A stretch of DNA of 64,000 nt from Parapristionchus giblindavisi (Eukaryota > Nematoda > Chromadorea > Rhabditida > Diplogasteridae): positions 1 through 64,000 of the forward strand of contig CALSFV010000668.1 in assembly GCA_943737045.1 (NCBI GenBank), in the 5' to 3' direction. Below, one piece after another: positions 44,301 through 55,847 of this stretch. The translations under genes and the position numbers were made by a program. The notes under the pieces are model-generated. The model had not been told where the DNA came from and searched no databases. It was given only the letters and a program-made list of their open reading frames with translations. The stretch's first letter is position 1. Each line of letters opens with the position of its first letter.

Positions 44301-47300
44301 TATTGTTTAGCCCATTTTAGTCTTTCTCTTTGTTTCTTTCTTTAGAATATGGCCGTGAAGAGGGATTGCGTGCCAAAAAAGATTCGCAATGTAGGCGCTA
44401 AGCTCAAAATCGTTTTATACTATCGGTAAAATACATGAAGGGATCAATCAGTATAATTAAAGTATGTGAAATTCTGTTGAGCTTTAAGAAAACGATGAAG
44501 GCATGAAAATGAGATATTAAAGGTGGACTCCCACGAATATTTTCGTGAACAAGCTGTGAAGTCAGAAAGTTAGCAAGAGTTATTCTACACTCTGCACTCT
44601 ATATATTTTATGCTAATTTAGATTATTGATTGCTATAATCATGAATGAATCATGCTTGCAATCGCAGGCAAATGCACGCTTTTTGAAAATGAAAAAAAAA
44701 TGTATTATAAATGAAAGGAAAGTTCGGCAATAGGACTCGAACCAGCTACCATGCCCTCTCCACCTTTAATAAAATAATTTCGCCTTCAGTTCTGATGACG
44801 GATTCTTCGTTCAAGTAAACTCTCCGCTGTTTACGATGAAGTTTACTGGAACCGATTGCAATCCTCAGATATCTCAATCAGTCGTAAATGGAGCTGGTTG
44901 GTTTTGCATTATTGTTATTTGCGTGTTAATATATTACTGTTTACACATCCATGTGTCTAAACAGTGTACTACGTCAAGAATAATTATATCTTGTATGAAA
45001 TGAAGACGCATTGACACTTTATGAGATGTGCAAAAGTAATGAAAAATACGAAGAAATTGGGCTAGATAGTCTCTAAAAACATGGGAGAATTATAATAATT
45101 CCCTTTCGAAATTTTTGAACAGAGCTTTACAGGTCTCACTCTCGATCTGCATCAAACTAATTTCATTATGTCCCCCGGATATCTTGGATGCCGCATCGAT
45201 TATGGACAAAGGGTATGCTTTGACAATCAATCTATCTATGAAAATTGTCATTTTTCGTAAATTGCTCCGTTGTTTGTGATCCAATATCTATTAAAAATAT
45301 ATCGCTATATCACAGTACCATCTGTACAAACAAATTAAAAGAAACGGTTGACTGCGAAGACAGTTATGGATGAAAAACAAAAATATCATAGAATATTGGC
45401 CAGCACTGTATCATACCATATCAGCTTGTCTGTATAGTATCACCAGCTCATGGAAAAATAGCGAACGAAATCGAAAGACCGTTTGGTTGTATGCGTGCAA
45501 TGCAAAGGAAGAATACAGTTCAATTTTTCCTGTTTTCTAATATTCTATGATAAGCAATACTAGCTTGAGCCCGAATCGTGTGTAAGCGACAAAAGTCTTA
45601 TACCGAATTCTCTTTCAGACGTACCGCTCGTCGCTCTACCCCGCTAACTTTGCTGTGACAGCCACTGCTCCCGCGTAAGTTAACTCGGTACATGCATTGA
45701 ACATTTGGTGGACACCGACGCAACGCCCGTCTCCAAGATTCCGACATCGGCGTTATGCATCGTTACATTTACCTTACGTGCCTACGGCGTAAGCCACCGC
45801 CGCGCAGGAGAGGAAACGGAGGGGGTTACGGCGTAGGCACGTAAGGCAAATGTAACGGTGCATTAACATCGGCGCATGTATTTGGGCCCATATGAACTAC
45901 CCTGTAGGTTCTTTCGGCACCATATTTCGAAAATCGATCGACTATATAAAAAGATCTACAGTGAGGTAGCCGAAAATGTTTGATTAATCTTTAAAAACTG
46001 TAAAGAAAGTTGTGTTGCAGTACTTATCACATCGAATTTTTCGCCGAGCTCGACGTAAGCAGGGATGCCGTGCATATCACCGATCTCACAACTGGAATAA
46101 AAACAGAGCAAGTGACATTTTTCCAGCTCTAAATTTCCCATCAATTCCTTTGCTATGGTCACGGCAAGGCTCATTGTACTCCAAAAATAAGTTAATTTCA
46201 GCTACTCCGGGACCTACTCAACGGGTAGTCATGATCAAACGTTCAGTATGGACACCAATGTACGTTTACATATAACAGCATCTCGATTTTACACAAATTT
46301 ATTTCTATTCCTTTTAAAATTGCAACTTTAATAATGAAATCCCAGCCTTCAATGGCCTCTACTCTCGTTGTTAGATAATAGAGAAATAGTGTGCTCAATG
46401 AAGAGTGCATTGAGAGAGGTCACTCCCCCTATAAATATGACTAGAATGTGTCTTTAAAATCTGCATGGATGATGCCTCTGGTCTTTCACTTATTATAAAT
46501 AACAAATGGATATTGTTGTAAACCATCTAACATGAAACTATTCATCAATCTTATTATTCAATTTGTTTTCAGGGAATTCAAGTCGATTGGGAATACGACC
46601 AAGATTCATCCTTCATGATTCGCTACGTTCCTGATCAAACCCCCGCCGCAGTCGATACCACATCCACTGCACCAACTACCACAGAACCTGTCGAAACCAC
46701 ACCAACTACCACAGTATCCGTCGAAACCACACCAACTACCACAGAACCCGTCGAAACCACACAGTTCACCAACACTACCGTAACCGATGTTCCGGTCACA
46801 GAGTCTTCGACGGTAGCTTTCACAACCGAGAGTAGTACCTCAACTGATGCCTCAACATCTGCCGTAAGCGAATCTACAGCTACAGTAACCTCACCTTCGA
46901 CTACCGTATCAGTCTCTTCGTCCACTGTCACTGTTCCTACGACGTCGAAAACATTTGAAAGCTCCCAGACCTCGAGAAGAACCACTCCAGAACGATCCAG
47001 TACAACGAGAACTTCTAGATTGACTTCTACGTCAAGGTATGACAAGTTTTTAGTACCCACAAGAAATTGAAATTGTGCTCACTCATATCCAGAAACAGTT
47101 TCGAGTTTTAATTTAACAAATGGAACTTTAGAGAGATTTTGAAATAAGTTATAAATGATTGTGGCTCTCGCCGAAAGGGTTTCAATAGAATAAATCTATC
47201 TCATCCTGCTCTCAATAATCACAAAACTAATTCTGCTCAAGTCATACAATTGATAAATCTAAATTGGTCATGTGTCTGGCAAAGATCATAGAAATATCAT

Positions 47301-48002
47301 TTACAGTTCGACATCAGTTACGGCAACAACGCCTAGCACCACAACCACGGATGGTGGAAGCGTTGGTGAGCGTTTTTTGCCGAAATAAATGACAATCCAA
47401 TAAAATTATGGGTTGTGAAAAAAAGGAGAAATACAATACTGATTATTTCTTCCATGAAACACAGTATATGTATATCGTACGGTAACGAAAACCAGTATGT
47501 GTAGGATGGTATCAGTAGAGTATAGTTTTTTGCTTGTTGCTTGAAGAATCGTTTCTCGATTAACATAACGACACGTGTTGCCGATAGACTATTAGTGAAG
47601 CTTCATGGATATGGCCCCTGATTGTGAGTCATAAAATTCTAAAGAAGTGATGCAATATTTCAACTATCGTTGTTAAACCTTAGCGATAAGAAGCTGATCG
47701 CTCATTGTGCACACAGTATTGTGAATGATTTATGACTTTGATAAGGAAAAGAATGTTTTCATTGTTAGGAATATACAGCTAATATAGTGATAGCATTTAT
47801 CAGTAGCAAACTGCAAAGAACGATCTTGTGAAGTGCTATGTTAAACATTTTTTGTGTACAAACAGTGTTATAACACTTCACATGTCTCCACTGTGGATAA
47901 CACATATGTTTTTGTGAGCTGCAAATGAAAATAATTAAACCATTCATTTCAGCCATGACGATATCGGGACTTCTCGTAACAATGTTATCGCTACTTCTAT
48001 GA
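41383..48002 (+). CDS. CUB-domain secreted protein with Ser/Thr-rich stalk and hydrophobic C-terminal anchor
   Basis: Signal peptide MRALILITFVFGVV, then the N-terminal exons shared with copy 1, then exons found only here: GAVVTAQATGYDNIDDDS, GFFVQVNSPLFTMKF, TYRSSLYPANFAVTA, TYHIEFFAELDVSRDAVHI, YSGTYSTGSHDQTFSMD, GIQVDWEYDQDSSFMIRY, a stalk with TTEPVETTPTTT repeats (46615-47037), STSVTATTPSTTTTDGG, and a last exon AMTISGLLVTMLSLLL with the stop at 48000-48002. The LYPANF...YSGTYSTG...FSMDTN pattern is that of a CUB domain. The stalk would be O-glycosylated; the hydrophobic end with no basic tail suggests GPI anchoring. Phases require two GC-AG introns (donors GCAAGC at about 42428 and GCAAGT at about 46108). 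The second exon's borders are uncertain. Confidence 0.78.
43550..43652. repeat. Intronic hairpin MITE (CCGCTCTGGCAA family)
   Basis: Arms CATCCGAGCAAATTTTA... and the complement ...AAAATTTCGCTT with CGCTCTGGCAA/TTGCCAGATGGCG in the stem. It lies in a CUB-gene intron just past the end of the 15-kb duplication. Confidence 0.7.
44519..44765 (-). mobile_element. tRNA-box element, reversed relative of 6836-7171
   Basis: Starts AAAGGTGGACTCC and, read on the minus strand, has GGTTCGAGTCCTATTGCCG as a B-box-like segment, followed by the same CATGATTCATTCATGATT core as the copy at 6836-7171. It lies in a CUB-gene intron. Confidence 0.6.
45215..45410 (-). repeat. Dispersed repeat shared with the loop of the 58.6-59.8 kb foldback
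   Basis: The reverse complement matches about 59110-59300 over most of its length, including CTGGCCAATATTCTATGATA, CTTCGCAGTCAACCGTTTC and ATATTGGATCACAAACAACG. It is in an intron of the CUB gene. No coding potential was seen. Confidence 0.75.
45755..45866. repeat. Hairpin MITE, TGCATCGTTACATTT ends
   Basis: Arms of about 45 bp: TGCATCGTTACATTTACCTT then ACGTGCCTACGGCGTAAGCC, and their near-exact reverse complement at 45820-45866. In a CUB-gene intron. The TAGGCAC/GGCAAATG core recalls the fragment at about 19313-19330. Confidence 0.8.
46340..46436. repeat. Hairpin MITE relative in CUB-gene intron
   Basis: Contains CAATGGCCTCTACTCTCG and the partner CAATGAAGAGTGCATTGAGA with ATAGAGAAATAGTGTG in between, a decayed version of the hairpin at 35319-35440. 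Confidence 0.5.
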
Positions 48003-49450
48003 AATGTTACCAATTGTTATCATTACAGATAAATTATGTAAATATAGAATAGATTTCGTTTAAGACCAATACGCATCCCGTATAATATAATCGTTTTGTT
48101 GAGCGAAGATTCAGAAAGGTGAACAAAGAAAAAGGAAATGAGTAAAATTAAAAATGATATTATAAAATCAATTGACACCTCAAATCAGTCTTCAGTAATA
48201 AATAAATGCTGTAACGCGTGTGTTCGACACACAATGGCGGAAAAGCCGTCTTCAATGTGTTTCACACGAAAAATGATTTTTTCCAACTTTTTGGAGAGCA
48301 TACAAATACGATTCGAATGTCTGATGTCCGGTACCTGTACGATGAAAATAAACCGAGTTATGACAATTTCCGTGGTAGATCACAAAAAATCGATAATCTG
48401 TGATTTTGGCCAAATCAAGTCGATAGGCCTTCTCATGACCACATCCACGAATCGACTTTCATCCAAATCCGAGAGAAAAACTGTTTCCTAGTGGCAGGTG
48501 TTCGTACACTTTTACCGGAGATCCGAGTTATAGAATAACGATTGGTATAACAGGTTGGCAACTTTTGAAAACAGTTTTGACGGTCTCCCCCTCAACCCTA
48601 ACGACTCATATGGGTCGCTTTCAGAATCGTTTCCGTCGCAACTGATGCTTCCCTTGTGAGCTACATCAAGGCGTGACTTCCCACCATGTTCGAACCATGT
48701 ACTCACAGCGATCTGATTGAGTCATTAGGAAACGTCGCTCATCTTGTAACTCAAGAACGACAACTTTTCTGAAGATGGTTCTTTGGCCATAGCTAGATGT
48801 TCAATAGATCTAGTGAATTGTAGCACCAATTTTTGAAATTTTAGCAGATTTCCCGAGATATGCGAAAAGGAAATTTCGCTAATAAGCCGATCAGATCGCT
48901 GTGTACAACCCTAGTTAACAATGTGCCTCAGTGAATCATTGAAATGAAAAAATAGATGGAATGACAGGGACTCGCCATCATAAATATTCAGGGGCAAATC
49001 TGACTCCTCCGATCATCGAGAGAAATTCAACTGTCCACATCAATACTTATTTATCATGTTCTTTATCTCTTTAAATTTTTCTCATGTCTCGTTGCGCCTC
49101 GGGCGTAGATAAATTAATTAATTTAATTTTGAACAGTAATTGTTTTGATTTCCATCGGAAACGTAGAAGGAATGTAATTTCATTTGTTTTGATCGTATCC
49201 ACTCATTCAATATAGAATCACAACCGGATCTATGTGAGCTACAACTCTGCTGTTGCAGCTATGTAAGCTCTCAGATTAGAGGGGATATGTCTTCAAACGT
49301 GCCTCAATGGGGGGAGGTGGGTGGAGTGAAGAGAAAATTTGGAGAGGGTCAGGGAGAGGCGACAAAGAGTCCGAACCTTTGCGGGGACTACGCACTCTCT
49401 GGCAGCGGTGTGCCAAACGACGAAATTAGGAAGGGCAAAGACTCTCATGG
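48003..49450. other. Intergenic stretch with no supported gene
   Basis: 3' flank of the CUB gene followed by non-coding sequence. An open stretch at 48138-48491 has no recognisable motif or splice context. A short repeat, CGTTGCGCCTCGGGCGTAGA (about 49091), matches in reverse the fragment in the last protease-homologue introns (about 9479-9500 and 36560-36585) and ends in a TTAATTAATTTAA tail, so it is probably a LINE 3' scrap. Confidence 0.5.
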
Positions 49451-49816
49451 CGCGTTAAAATGTGGTGGAAAACAGAAATAAGCGAGTTTCCGAGTGTTAA
49501 AATGTACCCTGGAAAACCGAAAATGGAAAGGCGATATTTGAATTCGCGGGCGCGAAAAATGTGCGGGAATTCAAATTCCGACTTTCCGACTGCCAATTTC
49601 TATGTTTTAAAAACGAAGTAAATCCGGAATTTCTTATTCTTTCACTTTTCGTCTTCTTTTGACATCGGAAACTCGCAGTCGCGAGTGCAAATTTGAATTC
49701 CCGCACCTTATTCGCGCCCGCGAATTCAAATATCGACTTTCCATTTTCGGTTTTCGAGGGTACATTTTAACACTCGGAAAGTCGCTTTTTTCGGTTTTCC
49801 ACCACATTTTAACGCG
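49451..49816. mobile_element. Foldback MITE with CGCGTTAAAATGTGGTGG ends
   Basis: Arms of about 105 bp (49451-49555 and 49715-49816) are close reverse complements, sharing CGCGTTAAAATGTGGTGG, GAGTGTTAAAATGTACCCT and GATATTTGAATTCGCGGG. The loop is about 150 bp. It sits six bases from the left terminus of the mariner at 49823. No clear target duplication. Confidence 0.8.
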
Positions 49817-49822
49817 CAATTA

Positions 49823-51099
49823 CAGGGTGCGCCAAAATTACCCGAACTGGTGTCACCATATGATTCCCATGCCCCCAATGCATATGCGCAACCCCTATTG
49901 TAGCATCATGACGAGTGATCATTGGCCACTCCGTATGCAAGGTTTCAAGTCAGTTAGTCAAGTCTTCTAGTAATGAGGAAGTCATGTCGACCGCGACCCA
50001 TCATTCTGAAGTGTACAAGAACAGAGTGACATCCTTCATCAGCTCGGCTTTCACGAGTCTGCTTTTTTCGATACCGGTATCAGATACCAAGATCTTAGTA
50101 CTAAAGAGGAACGTCCGGGCAGAGGTAGACCAATCTCATTTCCCACCGCTATGAACCGAGATCCAATCCGAAAGATGGTGTTTCAAAACCACAAGTTGAC
50201 GATCTGGAGACTTGATATCTCGAACACTTCCATTCCTCGTCTCCTCAAGTCTCAGCTGACTCTTCTCCCTTACAAGTACCATAAATTGTTAGAACCGAAT
50301 GAGCGACAGATCAAGCTCCGCTGACAACGGAGCCATTGACTGTTAATGCGTTGTGCTAGGTCCGCGCACATCAGCACGATGTTCAGTGAAGAGAATATCT
50401 TACCTTCAAAGGCAACCTGAATATCAAGAACAACAGAATCATTGCCTATAATCCTGAAGAATCCTAAAGGACAGCTGGGGTCATGGGTCATATCAGTCAT
50501 CCACAATACGCCAAGGGTTTAGCTGCTTTTTGCCCAAATTGAAAGTCCCCTCTCGTTTTTGCCACTCCATGTGTCTAGATCAATAAACCATATCATACAA
50601 AGTGCACCCTCGAAGACGCACTTTTACTCCAATACCATACCCACTTCGGTCAGGACCACTAGACCTTTCGGCAAGATTCTGTAGTCAATCACATGACAAA
50701 GTTGACCCAGTCGTGGTTTTTCACCCGTGCACTCGGCTAAACCTATCACACTGAATGGCTTCCGAACTCCCCCGATCTCAACATCCTCGACTGCAGTGTT
50801 TGGAGGTGTGGTAGGCCAAGATGTCCTCTATCAAGCACCAGACGCTCGACTCCCTCAAGGCTCCCCTTCTCAAGGCATGGGACAAACTCTATGACATTTA
50901 CCCGCGGGAATAGGCAATCGCATATGAGAAGAGACTCAAAGCCGGTGTCAGAGGTAAAGGAGGCCATACCGAAATTCGCTAATATGTTTTTGTTGCCTAT
51001 ATTGTTGACAAACTTTGCTATGAACCATATCGCTTAAATCACATTATAAAGGGGAGAATCATATGGTGACACCAGTTCGGGTAATTTTGGCGCACCCTG
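49823..51099 (+). mobile_element. Degenerate mariner/Tc1-type transposon with intact ends
   Basis: 1277 bp, bounded by inverted repeats of about 44 bp beginning CAGGGTGCGCCAAAATTACC and flanked by TA (49821-49822, 51100-51101). The body matches the transposase remnant at 12.9-14.0 kb. Readable fragments near 50735-50815 (GFRTPPISTSSTAVFGG) correspond to the shifted remains of the catalytic region that usually reads PxHSPDLNP. Stops and frame shifts are scattered, so no active transposase. Confidence 0.85.
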
Positions 51100-51283
51100 T
51101 AGATACATATATAATAGTAATGGTGTTTGGTGAGAGGGAGAACACTATATGAAAACGTAAGGCTGTATATAAAATCTATATAGATCGCCATGGTTGTAAA
51201 CAACAAAAGGATGATCAGAAGACTTTTTTCATAAATAGCCGAAAGGAAATTACACAGAACATTCTTAACAATGATTCAACACA

Positions 51284-51356
51284 GCCTCGTTAGCTCAGTT
51301 GGTAGAGCGTCAGACTTTTAATCTGAATGTCCCGGGTTCGAGCCCCGTACGAGGCT
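51284..51356 (+). tRNA. tRNA-Lys(UUU), copy 1
   Basis: 73-nt cloverleaf: acceptor GCCTCGT paired with ACGAGGC, D arm GCTCAGTTGGTAGAGC, anticodon stem TCAGA/TCTGA with loop CTTTTAA (anticodon TTT), and a GGTTCGAGCC T arm with one mismatch at the outer T-stem pair. No intron. A TTTTGC stretch follows the gene, close to a polymerase III stop. Confidence 0.95.
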
Positions 51357-52250
51357 AATATTTTGCTTTATAACAGTTTTGACATGAACCTAAAACTCTT
51401 TTCTCTTTTACTCTTTTAGATAATATGCCAGTCTGATGCTCTGCCAGAGGGAACGCGAAGATAACCCACCTGCTTTTCTCTCCCTCCCTCTCTATCTCCA
51501 TTCTCAAACATTCTCCTACTGAGTCCTCTAAAGAGTACTGTACATATCTGATGGGCTAATGAGCTGTAATAATAAGACAATGAAGATCTTTAAAACATTG
51601 CTGATGGAAAACCTAGATTAGATAACTAATTATCTCAGCGAGAGAGGAAGAGGGAGAGAGAGGGTGAGAGAGATGGAGAGAGAGAGAGAGTGAGAGAGAT
51701 AGTGAGGAAGAGAGTGAGACAGAGTGAGTCTTCGCTCGTTAGATATGGACAAAGAAACATAAGTTTGGCAGCGCATTTACTGTTATATTATACTGTACGC
51801 TACAGTATTCCAATTTTACTACAATACACTCCCGATTTATTTTTTTCACTTTTTTCGAACGTAAGAGCAACGCATACAAAACAAACACCTTAGATAATAC
51901 ATTATCAGCATCATGAAAAATGCTAAAAATCGGAACGTTGTAAAGTTTTGTCAAAATTCGGCACAATGTGTCTCAAACGTTTCAATATTTTTTTCGTTTT
52001 GATGGTTGATCGGATGCAAATCCGAGATTAAAGGGGAAGGTGCTTTCTCGTTGGCAGTAACCCATTACGCATACACAGTCCTAAAGTAAAATTCAAAGAG
52101 CGAAAAGTTTTTAATGAATTTCTTCTTTCAAAAAAAAACCGAGTTTTTTACTCGGAGACAAGTTTTCCAGTATTCTTAAATTGTGTGGACATTGTTATTG
52201 TTGCTTTCATAGCAGGCTCCACAGTACTCTGTCCTTCGAATTGCTTGTCC
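51357..52250. other. GA-rich spacer, no gene
   Basis: Non-coding sequence with a GAGA-rich block at about 51636-51730. It matches 57567-58505 in unit 2. Open frames here come from the GA repeat. Confidence 0.6.
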
Positions 52251-52300
52251 TATCCTAACTGATCAACGAAATAGTGTGCATAATGTATAGACATTGGCCA

Positions 52301-52358
52301 CGCCCCCTTTATGCTTCTAGACTGTTGCCCCGCCCCCATAAGGGATATGCATATAAAG
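52301..52358 (+). promoter_or_regulatory. GC-box/TATA promoter, unit 1
   Basis: Two GC-rich boxes (CCACGCCCCC at about 52299 and CCCCGCCCCC at about 52329) stand 25-55 bases before a TATAAAG (52352-52358). The arrangement is kept in unit 2 (TATAAAG at 60050-60056), with GC boxes at about 59996-60035. It probably drives a transcript through the hairpin at 52454-52532. Confidence 0.5.
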
Positions 52359-52453
52359 CTGTACTATCTGTCGATAGGTCTGTATATTGTAGAAGTGTCC
52401 CATTTACTCTATCTTCTTTGTTCATTGCTCACAAAGAGAAGTGTGCTCACAAA

Positions 52454-52532
52454 ACCTGTGAAGTACTTTATTTCAACACTTTTTGTGTTAAAAAAACACA
52501 TAAAAAAGTGTTAAATACTGCTCTTCACAGGT
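52454..52532 (+). ncRNA. Strong hairpin, microRNA-precursor-like, unit 1
   Basis: ACCTGTGAAG at the base pairs exactly with CTTCACAGGT. A long upper stem follows, with AACACTTTTT pairing AAAAAGTGTT, one small internal bulge and a short loop, 79 nt in all. It lies about 100 bases downstream of a TATA box. In unit 2 (60161-60237) the 5' arm is unchanged, and the 3' arm changes leave pairing intact through G-U or restored pairs. Candidate only. Confidence 0.4.
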
Positions 52533-52833
52533 CTTGCTTGCTGTGTGGCTCACTGTTTCCTGTTTCCATTATCTCACTTTCTTGCTTTTACTTCTTCTCT
52601 CTTAGTTTGAGTTGTTTTTGTGGACAAACTTTAATATTTAATAACATTTTTACTTCGTTTTCCTCCGTCAAACTTTTCACCCTAACTCGTTATCTTTACA
52701 AGGAAATTCGCTAAATCTTTTATCTTTATTACAAAGTTCGCTAATCTAAGTCTTGTATTTTCAGGCGCTTATATCGCCCGATATATTAGGATGGCCTAGC
52801 GCCGCTTCATTGTAATAAAAAATATATTCAACG

Positions 52834-52861
52834 ATGAGGAACCGCTCAAAGGAATGTCAAG
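52834..52861 (+). CDS. Short 5' coding exon MRNRSKECQ, unit 1
   Basis: ATG followed by nine codons and a good donor (G|GTAAAT). Unit 2 has the same exon (60508-60535), differing by one silent base. In unit 1 the sequence after it has been replaced by Tc1-type DNA, so the rest of the gene is lost or moved. AATAAAA just before it could instead mark the 3' end of the hairpin transcript. Confidence 0.3.
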
Positions 52862-52891
52862 GTAAATACTGTTCGTGGTTCATTTAATATA

Positions 52892-53447
52892 CAGTGTAGC
52901 CTAAAAGTCATCGGACACTTTTTAATTTTTTTATAACTTTTGATCCAGGAAAGCAATCAATCTGATCTTTTCAGTTAATGTACAGAATTTATCAGGGAAT
53001 ATTACCATGATGTGGTGGTATAATTAAATTACTTCTTTATCGCGTAGTGATGACGCAATCGAAGTACACTTTTTTTTAAAATTTCAATTCTTTAGTGAAA
53101 AGTCCTGTTCTTCTGAAAAATTGTGAGAGTGGAGACACCCACTACGGCTGCACAGTCAAGCAATCCGGAATGGCTCCGACTTCGATTTAAAGCTGTAGCA
53201 GGGTTGCAACTTTGACCCCCAAAAATTTATAACTCAGCTTCTATATGTGCTAACGACCCGTTCTAAGTGCTAAAATGATGCTAGTGGCGAGTAATGTTTA
53301 TCACCAGATTAGGTTAGTCATAGCACATCATTTCCCCTCAGGGCATAAAATAATTTTTTTGTTGGGAGGACCGATTTTGAGACCCTACCGTTCAGAGGGC
53401 AGGTCTTCTAAAATTATGGTTCCTGCGCAAGCAGCTTTGCAATATAC
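52892..53447. mobile_element. Left-end fragment of a Tc1/mariner-type element
   Basis: Begins TACAGTGTAGCCTAAAAGTC with CATCGGACAC, the form of a Tc1/mariner terminus, and continues for about 550 bases with no transposase frame before meeting the terminus of the next element at 53448. No matching right end. Confidence 0.45.
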
Positions 53448-54900
53448 AGTGCGGGACATAATGATATGACACCCCTAAAATTTTGTGATTCCGGCCGAAT
53501 GGTGAATGGAAACTAAAAGATGTATATACTATTTGTATTCCCTCCTTGGATTACTAATGTAGCCCACATATGAGAATATTCAATTTCCCGGTCAACGAGA
53601 AAATAATAATATTTCGAAATTTTACCGTGACATAATGATAGGTCACCCTGATTTTTTTCAGAAGTTGCAAATTGTCTCAAACTTCTGCATAACATCAACG
53701 GGTCAACAACAGGTTAGTAATCAATCTTATGGCCCTTCCTCGAGAATGGACCGAAGATGCGATTGGGCATCCTCCTATAGAGGACAGAAATCACTTCATG
53801 CTCGATGTCGCCCCCACTCCTTTTTGATGGCAGCCTTCATCTCGGCAACGGGTGCATACTGCTTGGTGTTCTTGTGCACACGACTAACTAGGATGCCCCA
53901 TGTGCTCTACATGTGGTTTGCATCTTGGTAGCCCATAGGGCATGGAAGAACTGGGATGTTCTTGACTGCGAACAATGGTTTTCAGGGGTTATGGTAAGGA
54001 TGGAGGCGCTCTCTTTCTGTGAGATCTGGTGGCTCTTCATTATGAACGGAACGAGGGGTGCATCACCTGATACTCCGCATAGTCCATCCTGCTGGAGCGG
54101 AAGGAGATGGGCGGCTTGTCGAATTTTAAGAACGCGCCCTGAACATGACTGAACTTCCTCCTCCTGATATCACGTGATTCCTTGAGGAACTCACGTCAGA
54201 AGCAGTTATAGCCGCCCGGACTATTGGGGTTAAACTTATTCTCATCGATGAATGCAATCAGAAGCCGATATTTTTAAAACTTTTGAAAAAAAATATCATG
54301 TACCGTAATGGGGCGCGTTCTTAAAATTCGACAAGCCACCCATCTCCTTCCGCTCCACCAGGATGGTCCATGCGGGGTATCAGGTGATGCTCCAGACTGC
54401 CCTCGTTCCGTTCATGATGAACAGCTGTATCCGCCACCAGATCTCCCACAAAGAGAGCTCCTCCATGCTTGCCATAACCCCTCAAAACCATTGTTCGCAG
54501 TCAAGAACATCACAGTTCTTCCATGCCCTACGTGCAACCCCGATGCAAACCACATGTAGAACATATGGGGCATCCTGGTTAGTCGTGTGCACAAGAACAC
54601 CAAGCGGTATGCATCCGTTGCCAAAGGAAGGCTGCCATAAAAAACAGTGGGGGCGACATCGAGCCTCGAGTGATTTCTGTCCTCTATAGGAGGATGCCCA
54701 ATCGCATCTTCGGTCCATTCTCGAGGAAGGGCCATAAGATTGATCACTAACCTGTTGTTGACCAGTTGATGTTATGCAGAAGTTTGAAAAAATTAGTAAC
54801 TTCTAAAAAAATCAGGGTGTCCTATCATTATGTCACGGTAAAATTTCGAAATATTATTATTTTTTCGTTGACCGGGAAATTGAATATTCTCATACGTAGT
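53448..54900. mobile_element. Tc1-type compound foldback with two inverted transposase ends
   Basis: A terminus, CAGTGCGGGACATAATGAT, is followed by two long arms (53564-54150 and 54306-54897) that are reverse complements. Each arm encodes the broken C-terminal end of a Tc1-like transposase, readable as NPDANHM, GHPSSRVHKN/GILVSRVHKN and AIKKEWGRH-like segments. Frames are interrupted in both arms. The centre (54150-54306) is unrelated. Confidence 0.7.
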
Positions 54901-55130
54901 AGTATAGTTAGTTCTCACCCACAAATTAGCCTCCGGCTAATTTGTAATATGATACCCCCTAATTAGTAATATGATACCCCCTAATTAGTAATTTGATACC
55001 CCCTTATTGACACCCTGTAATTGATACACCTAATTAACGCATATTTACCGCATTATCGATTTTTTTTTGTAGATCAATCAAAATGATAAAATCGATTGAC
55101 AACTCAAATTAATCAATCGATAAAATCACT
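54901..55130. repeat. Short tandem repeat of TAATATGATACCCCC units
   Basis: Three to four copies of a unit of about 22 bp (TAATATGATACCCCCTAATT) at 54940-55010, then AT-rich sequence. No gene. Confidence 0.7.
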
Positions 55131-55149
55131 CTAATCAATGTCTACAGTA

Positions 55150-55240
55150 ATCGGGGCAGGAGAGGGAGGAGACAGATGCGGGAAAGACAGTAATCGGGGC
55201 AGGAGAGGGAGGAGACAGATGCGGGAAAGACAGATGCGGG

Positions 55241-55328
<88 letters not shown>

Positions 55329-55442
55329 GACAGATGCGGGAAAGAGAGAGAGGGAGAGAGAGAGAGAGAGCGCGGGAAAGAGAGAGAGAGAGGGAGAGGG
55401 AGAGAGAGAGGGAGAGGGAGAGAGAGAGGGAGAGGGAGAGAT
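55150..55442 (+). repeat. Minisatellite and (GA)n tract
   Basis: Two copies of a unit of about 44 bp (CAGTAATCGGGGCAGGAGAG start) at 55145-55232, then a long (GA)n stretch with interspersed GACAGATGCGGG motifs to about 55442. Long Arg-Glu or Ser-Leu frames in it are repeat artefacts. Confidence 0.85.
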
Positions 55443-55468
55443 ACAAGATAGACTCACCGTCGATGTAC

Positions 55469-55566
55469 CAGCCGCACAGTAGGTTGAAGATACTAAAGAC
55501 TGAACTGCCAAGGGGCGTGGCCTCCTCCCATATACCAAAGACTCCGCCCACTATCTCTGCTTCTCT
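55469..55566 (-). CDS. Possible minus-strand exon (GVFGIWEEATPLG), unit 1
   Basis: An open minus-strand exon with a GTGAG donor after YIDG. The unit-2 relative at about 61808-61917 reads GVYGTWEETTPLG through YIVG with a GTAAG donor. The two differ at many codons but have no indels. It stands head to head with the PIP-SIM gene, about 300 bases away. No start codon or partner exon found; family unknown. Confidence 0.25.
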
Positions 55567-55847
55567 TTGCTCTCTCTCTCTCTACTCAATAGAGAGAGAT
55601 ATGACCAGATGTCTCTACAAAGAGTAGGAGGAGGCCCTCCCTCATAATATTCAAACGCTCTCCCTACTGACTTACATGTTGTTCTAATGAGCTGCAACAA
55701 TTAGACAATGAACACCTCTCAAACAATCGTAATAGCAATTCGAATGGGGAAGAACAATTATAAGGGGCGTGTATCTTGCTCGACATCCTTCAAACCTATG
55801 GTCATTTATTTATCTATACCTCTCTAGCCCCACCTTTCACAGTAATC

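Noticed and set aside
46635..47060. Minus-strand open frame of about 140 codons
   Set aside because: It is the shadow of the Thr/Ser-rich stalk exon of the CUB gene; low-complexity coding strands often leave the opposite strand open.
48138..48491. 117-codon open frame
   Set aside because: No recognisable domain, no paralogue in the window, no clear splice or promoter context.
55131..55551. Ser-Leu or Arg-Glu repeat proteins in GA tracts
   Set aside because: Dinucleotide repeats stay open in several frames; no start context, conservation or exon signals support a protein.
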